Positions 52,348 to 60,137 of a stretch of 64,000 nucleotides of DNA are shown in pieces. Both the position numbers and the translations under genes were made by a program. The stretch spans positions 129,255 to 193,254 of the forward strand of contig NZ_JBJZOI010000012.1 of the NCBI RefSeq assembly GCF_047200635.1. Direction: 5' to 3'. The stretch is from Saccharopolyspora_C sp047200635 (GTDB taxonomy: Bacteria > Actinomycetota > Actinomycetes > Mycobacteriales > Pseudonocardiaceae). A model generated the notes under the pieces. The model searched no databases. It saw only the letters and a list, made by a program, of their open reading frames with translations, and was not told where the DNA came from. The first letter of the stretch is position 1; each line of letters starts with the position of its first letter.

Positions 52348-53334
52348 ATGACCGTGAGTGCCATGTCTGCGACCCCGAAGAAGAGCCTCAAGCTCTTCTC
52401 CGGGAGCAGCCACCCGGAACTTGCCGAGGAGGTGGCCAAGCAACTCGACGTGACGATCACGCCCCAGTCGGCCTACAAGTTCGCGAACGGCGAGATCTTC
52501 GTCCGCTACGACGAGTCGGCCCGCGGCTGCGACGCCTTCGTGATCCAGTCCCACTGCGCGCCGCTCAACGACGCCATCATGGAACAGCTGATCATGGTGG
52601 ACGCGCTGAAGCGGGCCAGCGCCAAGCGGATCACCGTGGTGATGCCGTTCTACGGCTACGCCCGGCAGGACAAGAAGCACAAGGGCCGCGAGCCGATCTC
52701 GGCGCGGCTGATGGCGGACCTGTTCAAGACCGCCGGTGCGGACCGGATCATGACGGTGGACCTGCACACCGATCAGATCCAGGGCTTCTTCGACGGCCCG
52801 GTGGACCACCTGCTCGCGCAGACGGTGCTGTCCGACTACATCCGGCAGACCTACACCGACGAGCAGATCACCGTGGTCTCCCCGGACTCCGGCCGGGTGC
52901 GGGTCGCGGAGAAGTGGGCGGACAACCTCGGCGGGACCCCGCTGGCGTTCATCCACAAGACCCGGGACCCCACGAAGCCGAACCAGGTGGTCGCCAACCG
53001 CGTCGTCGGTGACGTCGAGGGACGGCTCTGCGTGCTGGTCGACGACATGATCGACACCGGCGGCACGATCACCAAGGCCACCGAGCAGCTGCTGGCGTCC
53101 GGCGCGAAGGACGTCATCATCGCGGCGACCCACGGCGTGCTGTCCGGTCCGGCGGTGGAGCGGCTGTCCTCCTGCGGCGCCAAGGAGGTCGTGCTGACCA
53201 ACACGCTGCCGATCCCGGACGAGCTGCGGTTCGACACCCTGCGGGTGCTCTCGATCGCCCCGCTGGTCGCGGAGGCCATCCACCAGGTGTTCGAGGACGG
53301 CTCGGTCACGAGCCTGTTCGACGGCCACGCCTGA
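52348..53334 (+). CDS. prs: Ribose-phosphate pyrophosphokinase (PRPP synthase)
   Basis: Produces PRPP for nucleotides, His, Trp and decaprenyl-phosphoarabinose. 328 residues from ATG 52348 with GGGGAGGG upstream. LKLFSGSSHPELAEEVA, HDVYVIQ-like region DAFVIQSHCAPLND, the ATP loop PFYGYARQDKKHKGREPISA, metal site TVDLHTDQIQGFFDGP, and PRPP loop VLVDDMIDTGGT. Complete. Usual glmU-prs order of actinobacteria. Confidence 0.97.
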   Translation: MTVSAMSATPKKSLKLFSGSSHPELAEEVAKQLDVTITPQSAYKFANGEIFVRYDESARGCDAFVIQSHCAPLNDAIMEQLIMVDALKRASAKRITVVMPFYGYARQDKKHKGREPISARLMADLFKTAGADRIMTVDLHTDQIQGFFDGPVDHLLAQTVLSDYIRQTYTDEQITVVSPDSGRVRVAEKWADNLGGTPLAFIHKTRDPTKPNQVVANRVVGDVEGRLCVLVDDMIDTGGTITKATEQLLASGAKDVIIAATHGVLSGPAVERLSSCGAKEVVLTNTLPIPDELRFDTLRVLSIAPLVAEAIHQVFEDGSVTSLFDGHA

Positions 53335-53344
53335 TCCCGCGCGC

Positions 53345-53380
53345 GAGAAGGCCCGGTCCCCCTCGGGACCGGGCCTTCTC
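53345..53380. terminator. Perfect bidirectional terminator after prs
   Basis: 16-bp perfect arms (GAGAAGGCCCGGTCCC and complement) with a 4-nt loop, between convergent prs and the nitroreductase gene. Confidence 0.9.
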
Positions 53381-53397
53381 GGCGTTTCCGGCGACGA

Positions 53398-54012
53398 TCA
53401 GATCGTCGTGACGATCTCCTCGTACTCGTGGCGGGGCAGCCGGTCGAACCAGGGCTCCGCGCCCGGCTTGCCGATGTTGACCACGACGAGGACCTTCTTG
53501 GTCCCGTCCGGGAAGAACTCGTCGTTGATCCCGGCGGCGTCGAACCCGGTCATCGGCCCGGCGGCGAGCCCGGCGGCGCGCACCCCGAGGATGAAGTACG
53601 CGACCTGGAGCGTGGCGTTGAGCTTGGCGTTCTCGGCGCGGAAGGCGTCGTCGCCCGCCCACATGTCCTTGGCGTTCGGCGCGTGCGGGAACATCCGCGG
53701 CAGGTTCTCGTGGAACTCGGTGTCGGCGGCTAGCACGGCCACCAGCGGCGCGCTCGCCGTCTTGGCCCGGTTGCCCTCCATCAGGTGCGGCAGCAGGCGC
53801 TGCTTGCCCTCATCCGAGCGCGCGAGCACGATCCGCAGCGGCTGCTGGTTCATCGAGGTCGGGCCCCACTTGACCAGGTCGTAGATCGCGCGCAGCTGCT
53901 CCTCGGTGACCTCCTCGGAGCTGAAGGTGTTGGCGGTGCGCGCGTCGCGGAACAGCAGGTCCTGGGCGTCCTCGGACAGCTGCAGGCCGGTGGCGGCTTC
54001 GGTCGAAGTCAT
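53398..54012 (-). CDS. Nitroreductase family protein, RutE/malonic semialdehyde reductase-like
   Basis: FMN-dependent NAD(P)H reductase. 204 residues from ATG 54012 with GAGGAAG 6 nt upstream. LFRDARTANTFSSEEVTEEQLRAIYDLVKWGPTSMNQQPLRIV matches the RutE subgroup, followed by AAGLAAGPMTGFDAAGINDEFF and VVVNIGKPG. No pyrimidine-degradation rut genes are nearby, so it may reduce reactive aldehydes or enals more generally. Confidence 0.9.
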   Translation of the reverse strand: MTSTEAATGLQLSEDAQDLLFRDARTANTFSSEEVTEEQLRAIYDLVKWGPTSMNQQPLRIVLARSDEGKQRLLPHLMEGNRAKTASAPLVAVLAADTEFHENLPRMFPHAPNAKDMWAGDDAFRAENAKLNATLQVAYFILGVRAAGLAAGPMTGFDAAGINDEFFPDGTKKVLVVVNIGKPGAEPWFDRLPRHEYEEIVTTI

Positions 54013-54088
54013 GATCACTTCCTCGCTCGGTGTCAACCGGGCAACGTGGTTGAACCTTCCAGCATTCCGGAAGGCGGCGAAGCCCACA

Positions 54089-55393
54089 TCAGAGCAGGCC
54101 GACGAGCTCGTTCACGGCGACGCCGACGAACAGCAGCAGGCACAGGCCGAGCAGGGTGTTCGACAGCCACCGGGAGCGGTGCGCGGCGGGCATCGCCCGC
54201 GAGTTCAGCAGCACCAGCAGCGTCCCCGCCAGGAACGGCATGAACAGCGCGCCCAGCACCCCGTAGACCAAGGTCAGCTGGAACGGCTTGCTGAACAGCA
54301 GCAGCACCATCGGCGGGAAGGTCAGCCACAGCAGGTAGACCCGGTACGCCGTGCTGTGCATCCCGGCGTGGTGGTCGTAGTCCGCGGCGCTCTCCACCGG
54401 CACGTCCTTCGGCAGCCGCCAGGTGCGCCACCAGTCCGCGAACAGCAGGCTCACGCCGTTCCACACGCCGATCACCGAGCTGAACGCGACGGCGAAGAAG
54501 CCCACCAGGAACGGGATCCGCGCCCACTGGCCGTAGTCCGCGGCGAGCACCTCGCCGAGGTTGAGCAGCCCCTTGTCGCCCGCGGTGAGGTCCTGTCCGA
54601 GCAGGATCTCGGCGCCCACCACCAGCATCGCCACCACGAAGATCCCGGTGGTGACGTAGCCGACCGCGTTGTCCATCCGCATGATCGGCAGCCACTTCGG
54701 GCTCCGCCAGCCCTTCGCGAAGGTCCAGTACCCGTAGGCGGCCATCGTGATCGTGCCGCCGACCCCGCCCATCAGCCCGAGCACGTAGGCGACCGAGCCG
54801 TCCGGCATCGTCGGCACCGCGCCCTTGCCCAGTTCCACCAGGTTCGGGCCGACGAGCAGCGCCGTGCCGACCACGGTCACGAACATGACCCCGACGAGCA
54901 CGGTCATGATCTTCTCCAGCACGGCGTACCGGCCGAACCAGACCAGGGCCAGCCCGAGCAGCCCGCACAGCGCGGCCCAGCCGCCCACCGGCAGCACCGG
55001 GAACAGCGCGTTCAGCGGCAGCGCCGAGGCGGACATCGCGGTGGCGCCGTAGACGAACCCCCAGACCACGATGTAGGCGCCGAAGTAGGTGGTGGCCCAC
55101 CGCCCCAGCGAGCGCCAGCCGGAGAGCATCGTCCGCTCACCGCCGAGGTGCCAGCGGCCCACCGCCTCGCCCAGCGCCAGCTTGAACACCGCGCCCAGCA
55201 CGACGGCCCAGAACAGCGCGTAGCCGTAGCGAGCACCGGCCACCATCGTGGCGACCAGGTCGCCGGCGCCGACACCGGTGGCGGCGGCCATGATGCCGGG
55301 CCCGATCTGCTTGAACCGGGCCCAGCCGGTCACCGGTTCGGCCTCCGCGGGGGCGTTCTCGGCGCTGGGTCCGGAGCTCGTGTCAGCTGACAT
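54089..55393 (-). CDS. NRAMP-like transporter lacking the canonical metal-binding motif
   Basis: 434 residues, about 11 membrane helices with the NRAMP fold pattern (GPGIMAAATG at helix 1). In helix 1 the DPGN motif that binds divalent metals is replaced by GAGD (residues 42-45), and the helix 6 Met-Pro-His motif by GGTITMAAYGYW (about 212-223). Both substitutions remove canonical metal ligands. Other NRAMP clades carry different substrates, so the cargo here is open. ATG 55393 chosen (MSADTSSG). Same strand as the nitroreductase, 76 nt away. Confidence 0.82.
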   Translation of the reverse strand: MSADTSSGPSAENAPAEAEPVTGWARFKQIGPGIMAAATGVGAGDLVATMVAGARYGYALFWAVVLGAVFKLALGEAVGRWHLGGERTMLSGWRSLGRWATTYFGAYIVVWGFVYGATAMSASALPLNALFPVLPVGGWAALCGLLGLALVWFGRYAVLEKIMTVLVGVMFVTVVGTALLVGPNLVELGKGAVPTMPDGSVAYVLGLMGGVGGTITMAAYGYWTFAKGWRSPKWLPIMRMDNAVGYVTTGIFVVAMLVVGAEILLGQDLTAGDKGLLNLGEVLAADYGQWARIPFLVGFFAVAFSSVIGVWNGVSLLFADWWRTWRLPKDVPVESAADYDHHAGMHSTAYRVYLLWLTFPPMVLLLFSKPFQLTLVYGVLGALFMPFLAGTLLVLLNSRAMPAAHRSRWLSNTLLGLCLLLFVGVAVNELVGLL

Positions 55394-55559
55394 GCGGGTC
55401 AAACTAGCCGCGCGTCCGGCGGCGGTCATCCGCTAGCGACCAAACCGTGACGGTGGATGGCGACCACGCCTCCGCCGTGCACTCCCCCGGCGAGTGATCA
55501 CGCTGCGCCGAACGGCCGCCGCCGATCACCGCGATGGACGACCCCCGCCCCGGGGACGA

Positions 55560-56207
55560 TCAGTACGCGACGGTGAATCGGGCGCGGTGGTGCCGCCGCG
55601 CCTCCAGCTCGTCGACGAAGGCGAGCGCGTAGTCGTCGCCGCCGATCGTGGAGCGGCCGTCCGCATCGGACAGCAGCACGTCGCCCCCGGCCCGGTAGCG
55701 CCCGGTCCGCTCCCCCGGCACGTGGGCGCCGAACTCCGCGGGCGGGCTCAGGTAGAACCAGTCCACCTCCTCCGGCGCCGCGCGCAGGGCGTCGAGCACC
55801 TTCGCGTGCGCGGTCGCCTCCACCGCGAACTCAGCCGGGAACCCGGGGGTGTCCAGCAGCCGGGGACCGCCCTCGGCGACCAGCAGGCTCGCAGCGCCGC
55901 CCACCACGCCGAGCCGGAAGCCGTCGGCGCGCGCCGCCGCCAGCAGGCCGGGCACCGCGTCGAGGAGCTTCTCGCCGCCCTCCAGCGGCCGCCCCGGGGT
56001 CGCGATCACCACCGCGTCCGCGTCCCGGGTGACCTCCCGGAGGAGGTCCGGGTCGTGCAGCGAACCGGCCCGGGCGGTGAGCCGCGGGTGCGGCGCGAGC
56101 CGGCTCACGTCGCGGGCCACTCCGACGACCTCGTGCCCCCGCGCGAGCGCCTCGGACAGGATGCGGCCACCCGCGTAGCCGGTGGCGCCGAACAGAACGA
56201 TCCGCAT
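55560..56207 (-). CDS. NAD(P)H-binding protein, NmrA/atypical short-chain dehydrogenase
   Basis: 215 residues from ATG 56207 with GAGGAGG. N-terminal Rossmann motif IVLFGATGYAGGRILSEAL, then VVGVARDVSRL and DADAVVIATPG; later VVGGAASL and the C-terminal TIGGDDYALAFVDELE. Resembles YwnB/HSCARG-type NAD(P)H-binding proteins acting on redox state. Divergent from an HxlR regulator with a shared palindrome, so likely its target. Confidence 0.88.
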   Translation of the reverse strand: MRIVLFGATGYAGGRILSEALARGHEVVGVARDVSRLAPHPRLTARAGSLHDPDLLREVTRDADAVVIATPGRPLEGGEKLLDAVPGLLAAARADGFRLGVVGGAASLLVAEGGPRLLDTPGFPAEFAVEATAHAKVLDALRAAPEEVDWFYLSPPAEFGAHVPGERTGRYRAGGDVLLSDADGRSTIGGDDYALAFVDELEARRHHRARFTVAY

Positions 56208-56237
56208 GGTTCCTCCTCGATCGATGACTTCCGCGAC

Positions 56238-56254
56238 GGTAACCACTGGTTACC
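56238..56254. promoter_or_regulatory. HxlR operator candidate in divergent promoter
   Basis: Perfect dyad GGTAACC-ACT-GGTTACC between the two divergent genes, with a third half-site GGTTACC at 56286-56292 within the start of the HxlR gene. A TATAGG box lies at 56271-56276. Confidence 0.65.
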
Positions 56255-56282
56255 AGTGACTTCACCGTGCTATAGGTACCTC

Positions 56283-56651
56283 ATGGTTACCGAACTGGTC
56301 CCGAACGTGCACGATCCCGCCTGCCCCACCCGCGTGGTGCTCGACCGCGTCGGCGACCGGTGGACGTCGCTGGTCGTGCTGAACCTGGCCGACGGCCCGC
56401 TGCGCTTCACGCGGCTGCGCTCCGCGATCGGCGGCGTGGCGCCGAAGGTGCTCACCCAGACCCTGCGCGCGATGGAGCGCGACGGCCTGCTCAACCGGAC
56501 CGCGCACGCCGAGGTTCCACCGCGGGTGGAGTACGAGCTCACCGAGCTGGGGCAGTCGCTGCGCGAGCCGATCCGGGCCATCACCGGCTGGGCCGAGGCG
56601 CACGTGAGCGAGATCCTCGCGGCCCGCGAGCGCTACGACGAGGAGCGCTGA
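56283..56651 (+). CDS. HxlR family transcriptional regulator
   Basis: 122 residues: one winged helix (about 14-100). Cys14 in DPACPTR is the conserved sensing cysteine of the family; LDRVGDRWTSLVVLNLADGPLRFTRLRSAIGGVAPKVLTQTLRAMERDGLL is the DNA-binding core, then PPRVEYELTELGQSLREPI. ATG 56283 has no Shine-Dalgarno but a TATAGG box 7 nt upstream, consistent with leaderless mRNA. Likely responds to oxidants or aldehydes and controls the divergent NAD(P)H-binding protein. Confidence 0.9.
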   Translation: MVTELVPNVHDPACPTRVVLDRVGDRWTSLVVLNLADGPLRFTRLRSAIGGVAPKVLTQTLRAMERDGLLNRTAHAEVPPRVEYELTELGQSLREPIRAITGWAEAHVSEILAARERYDEER

Positions 56652-56916
56652 CCACCGCTGCCCCACCCGGGCGGCACCCCCGCCGCACGCGGGCTCTAAA
56701 CTGTTCGGGTTGCCTCGGCGAGGCCGGGTCCTGCCACCCGGCGTGATCGACGCGGCGGCGCGGTGTTCGCCCTCGTGGACGCGAAGGACGCACCGGTGCC
56801 GTCCGCACCAGGTGCCGCCCCGTCCGGTACGCGCCGCCCACGCCCAGTGGTTCACCCGCCGCCGCAGGCCGCCGACCAGTTACCGTTCCGCCCGACGTCA
56901 CGAGGAGTGCACCACC

Positions 56917-57543
56917 GTGTCCGAGGTACGTATTTCCGTCGAACCGCGCACCGAGTTCGGCAAGGGCGCCGCCCGTCGCACCCGCCGCGCAGGCAAGATC
57001 CCCGCGGTGCTGTACGGCCACGGCTCCGACCCCAAGCACCTGTCGCTGCCCGCGATCGAGTTCGCCCGCGCGGTCCGCTCCAACGGCCAGAACGCGGTGC
57101 TGACCCTCGAGGTCGCCGGCTCCGCCGACGAGCTCGCGCTGACCAAGACCATCACCGCGCACCCGATCAAGAACTACATCGAGCACGTGGACCTGCTGCT
57201 GGTCAAGCGCGGCGAGAAGGTCACCGTGAACGTGCCGATCGTCCTGGTCGGCGACGCCGCCCCGGGCACCCTGGTCACCCAGGACCTCAACGACCTCGAG
57301 GTCGAGGCCGAGGCGCTGCACATCCCGGAGCAGTTCGAGGTCTCGGTCGAGGGCGCTGAGGACGGCACCCGGATCCACGCCTCCGACGTGAAGCTGCCCC
57401 GCGGCGTCACCCTCACCACGGAGGGCGAGTCCCTGATCGCCGCGATCAGCGAGGCGCCCTCCGCCGCCGACATGGAGTCGGAGATCGACACCGAGGGCGC
57501 GGGCGTCGTCGAGGACGAGCCCGAAGAGGGCTCCGAGGCCTGA
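56917..57543 (+). CDS. rplY: 50S ribosomal protein L25 / Ctc
   Basis: Binds 5S rRNA. 208 residues from GTG 56917 with GAGGAG 8 nt upstream. L25 domain: RTEFGKGAARRTRRAGKIPAVLYGHGSDPKHLSLPA and HVDLLLVKRGEKV; then the C-terminal TL5-type domain VPIVLVGDAAPGTLVTQDLNDLEVEA, and an acidic tail ending DEPEEGSEA. Typical long Ctc form, usually upstream of pth as here. Confidence 0.95.
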   Translation: MSEVRISVEPRTEFGKGAARRTRRAGKIPAVLYGHGSDPKHLSLPAIEFARAVRSNGQNAVLTLEVAGSADELALTKTITAHPIKNYIEHVDLLLVKRGEKVTVNVPIVLVGDAAPGTLVTQDLNDLEVEAEALHIPEQFEVSVEGAEDGTRIHASDVKLPRGVTLTTEGESLIAAISEAPSAADMESEIDTEGAGVVEDEPEEGSEA

Positions 57544-57560
57544 GCCCACGACGTCGGGCA

Positions 57561-57596
57561 GGTGACCGGGGCGCGGTGCGCCGCGTCCCGGTCACC
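57561..57596 (+). terminator. Strong hairpin after rplY
   Basis: 16-bp stem (GGTGACCGGGGCGCGG with CCGCGTCCCGGTCACC, one G-U pair) with a 4-nt loop, between rplY and pth. Confidence 0.75.
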
Positions 57597-57695
57597 CCGG
57601 CCCCGTCGTGATCCGCGCGGTCCGTCCGCGCACCCCCTCGGCGAACTCCGCGTCGGGGGTACCCCGCCCTGACCGCCTGTCGAGGACGCAGCCTG

Positions 57696-58271
57696 GTGAC
57701 CACTCCTGACGCTCCCGCGCTCATCGTCGGCCTGGGCAACCCGGGACCTCGCTACGAAGGCAACCGGCACAACGTCGGCTTCCTCGTCGTCGACGAGCTC
57801 GCGTCCCGGATCGGCGGCAAGTTCAAGGCGCACAAGGCGGGCGCCGAGGTCGTCGAGGGCAGGCTCGGGTCCCGCCGCGTGGTGCTGGCCAAGCCTCGCT
57901 CGTTCATGAACCTCTCCGGCGGTCCCGTCTCCGGTGCCGCGAAGTTCTTCAAGGTCGCCCCCGACTCGATCATCGTCGTGCACGACGAGCTCGACCTGCC
58001 CTACGGCGCGGTGCGGCTCAAGCTCGGCGGTGGCGAGAACGGGCACAACGGGCTGCGCTCGATCACCAAGTCGCTGGGCACCAGGGACTACCTGCGAGTG
58101 CGCTTCGGCGTGGATCGGCCGCCGGGCCGGATGGATCCGGCCGACTACGTGCTCAAGGACTTCTCCGCCGCGGAGCGCAAGGATCTCGGCTACTTCGTCG
58201 ACCTCTGCGCCGACGCCGCGGAGGCCCTGGCCACCGACGGCTTGGAGCCGGCCCAGAACCGCTTCCACTGA
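57696..58271 (+). CDS. pth: Peptidyl-tRNA hydrolase
   Basis: Recycles peptidyl-tRNA released early from ribosomes. 191 residues from GTG 57696. LIVGLGNPGPRYEGNRHNVGFLVVDEL has the catalytic His in NRHNVG; then RSFMNLSGGPV, VHDELDLPYGAVRLKLGGGENGHNGLRSI (Asp and Asn of the active site), and FGVDRPPGRMDPADYVL. Complete. Confidence 0.97.
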   Translation: MTTPDAPALIVGLGNPGPRYEGNRHNVGFLVVDELASRIGGKFKAHKAGAEVVEGRLGSRRVVLAKPRSFMNLSGGPVSGAAKFFKVAPDSIIVVHDELDLPYGAVRLKLGGGENGHNGLRSITKSLGTRDYLRVRFGVDRPPGRMDPADYVLKDFSAAERKDLGYFVDLCADAAEALATDGLEPAQNRFH

Positions 58272-58335
58272 GCCCGCGCGACGACGCCTCGTGGATCAGC
58301 TCGATCCCGGACGAGGAAACCCGCCGGGGTTCCAC

Positions 58336-58354
58336 CCGGCCCCGAACGGGCCGG
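58336..58354. terminator. Bidirectional hairpin between pth and acyl-AMP ligase
   Basis: CCGGCCC and GGGCCGG around a 5-nt loop in the 103-nt convergent gap. Confidence 0.55.
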
Positions 58355-58374
58355 CCGAGGCCGGTTCCTGATCC

Positions 58375-60030
58375 TCACCCCGCCAGCTCCGGCACGAGGG
58401 AGGCCGTGGCGGCTCGTCGCAGCTTGCCGGACGGGGTTTTCGGCAGCGTGCCCGGTTCCAGCACCACCACGGCGGCGGGTCGGGCCCCGACCGCTCGGAC
58501 CACGCTGGTGGTGACCTCCTGGCGCAGCGCCTTCTCCGCCTCCTCCGTCCGCGCGCCGGCGGACTCCAGGACCACCGCGAACCGCTCCCGGCGGCTGCCC
58601 GCGTCGAGCCGGACGGCGGCGGCGTTGCCCGCCCGCACCCCGGCCACCTCCCCGGCCGCGCGCTCGACGTCCACCGGGTAGATGTTGCGGCCGCCCATGA
58701 TGATCACGTCCTTGCGCCGCCCGCAGACGACGACCTGGCCGTCCACCAGGTAGCCGTCGTCACCGGTGTCGAACCAGCCGTCCGCCCCCGCGGCGGGCAC
58801 CGGTCCGTCCGCGGTCAGGTAGCCCGAGGTCACGGCCGGACCCCGGATGCGCAGCCTGCCGACCTCCCGCTCCCCCAGCTCGACGCCCTCGGCATCGACG
58901 ACCTGCACCTCCATCCCGGGCAGCGCCGAACCGAGCAGGGCGAAGGACCGGGTGGACGTCGCGCCCGGGCTCGCGGGCTCGGCCCGGTTCCCGCGTTCCA
59001 GGGCCTCGGCGGCGACGGTGTCCACCCGCATCGTCGATCCCAGCGGAGCCAAGGAGACCGCCAGCGTCGCCTCCGCCATCCCGTAGGCGCACACCACGGC
59101 CGTCTCGCGCAGGCCGAAGCGGGATCCGGCCTCGGTGAAGGCGTGCGCGGCGGCGGTGTCCACCGGGTCCGCGCCGTTGAGCGCGAACCGCAGCGCGGAG
59201 AGGTCGAAGGCGCCGTCCTCGGCGCGGCTCATCCGATGGGCGGTGACGGCGTAGGCGAAGCTCGGCGCCGCGGTCACGGTGCCCCCGTAGCGGCTGATCA
59301 GCTCGGGCCACAGCAGCGGAGCGGCGAGGAACTCGGTCGGCGTCACCTGCACCGCCTCCATCCCGATCGCCATCGGCACGATCAGCGTGCCGACCAGACC
59401 CATGTCGTGGAACAGCGGCAGCCAGGACACCGAGACGTCCCGCTCCGGGTCCAGCCGCACCGAGCGGACCATCGCGGTGGTGTTCGCGTGCAGGTTGCCG
59501 TGGGTGATCCGCACCGCCTTCGGCTCGGCGGTGGAACCGCTGGTGAGCTGGAGCAGCGCGGTCGCGTCCTCGCCGGTGGGCACCGGCTCCGCGAGCCGGT
59601 CCGGGTGCCCGGCCAGCTCAGCGAGGTCGTGGTGGCGGATCCCGTACGAGCGAAGCAGGTCCGCCAGCGGCTCGAACGAAGGCCCCAGCAGCACCAGGTC
59701 CGCGCCGATCACGTGCAGCACCCGCACCGCGTCCTGCGCCCAGCGGGCCAGATCGGTGCGCGGGGCCGGCTGGTGCAGCATCGTCACGCTGGTGCCCGCC
59801 AGCCAACCGCCCTGCACGGCGGGAGCGATCGCTCCCGGGTCGGCGGCGAGCACGGCCACGGCGGAGCCGGGGGTGGCGAGCTCCCGGAGCGCGGCGGCGA
59901 TCCGCCGGGCCTCGTCGTGCACCTGGCCCCACGTGTCGCGCCGGGTCGCCCGGGGTTCGCCGGTGACGAGGCCGCGCCCACCTCCCCCGTCCAGCGCAGC
60001 GCCCACGATCCCGTCCACGAACCGACTCAT
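58375..60030 (-). CDS. Fatty acyl-AMP ligase-like ANL enzyme
   Basis: 551 residues from ATG 60030 (the open frame beyond is shadow of the neighbour). ANL adenylate motifs: LQLTSGSTAEPKAVRITHGNLHAN (P-loop), SWLPLFHDMGLVG, VCAYGMAEATLAVSLAP, GWFDTGDDGYLVDGQVVVCGRRKDVIIMGGRNIYPVDVE, and the catalytic Lys in LPKTPSGKLRR. The MAEATLAVS wording and FHDMGLVG are typical of FAALs, which activate fatty acids for transfer to acyl carrier proteins. No PKS or carrier protein gene is beside it. Confidence 0.88.
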   Translation of the reverse strand: MSRFVDGIVGAALDGGGGRGLVTGEPRATRRDTWGQVHDEARRIAAALRELATPGSAVAVLAADPGAIAPAVQGGWLAGTSVTMLHQPAPRTDLARWAQDAVRVLHVIGADLVLLGPSFEPLADLLRSYGIRHHDLAELAGHPDRLAEPVPTGEDATALLQLTSGSTAEPKAVRITHGNLHANTTAMVRSVRLDPERDVSVSWLPLFHDMGLVGTLIVPMAIGMEAVQVTPTEFLAAPLLWPELISRYGGTVTAAPSFAYAVTAHRMSRAEDGAFDLSALRFALNGADPVDTAAAHAFTEAGSRFGLRETAVVCAYGMAEATLAVSLAPLGSTMRVDTVAAEALERGNRAEPASPGATSTRSFALLGSALPGMEVQVVDAEGVELGEREVGRLRIRGPAVTSGYLTADGPVPAAGADGWFDTGDDGYLVDGQVVVCGRRKDVIIMGGRNIYPVDVERAAGEVAGVRAGNAAAVRLDAGSRRERFAVVLESAGARTEEAEKALRQEVTTSVVRAVGARPAAVVVLEPGTLPKTPSGKLRRAATASLVPELAG

Positions 60031-60137
60031 GTGACGCACATTACGGCGCGGAGCGCCCCGGGCGGAACCGTCTCGACGAGCTCGTCCCGGCGCCTCCGGC
60101 CCCGGCGGCCAGGACCGGGGACCGGGCTCGGTTCGCG

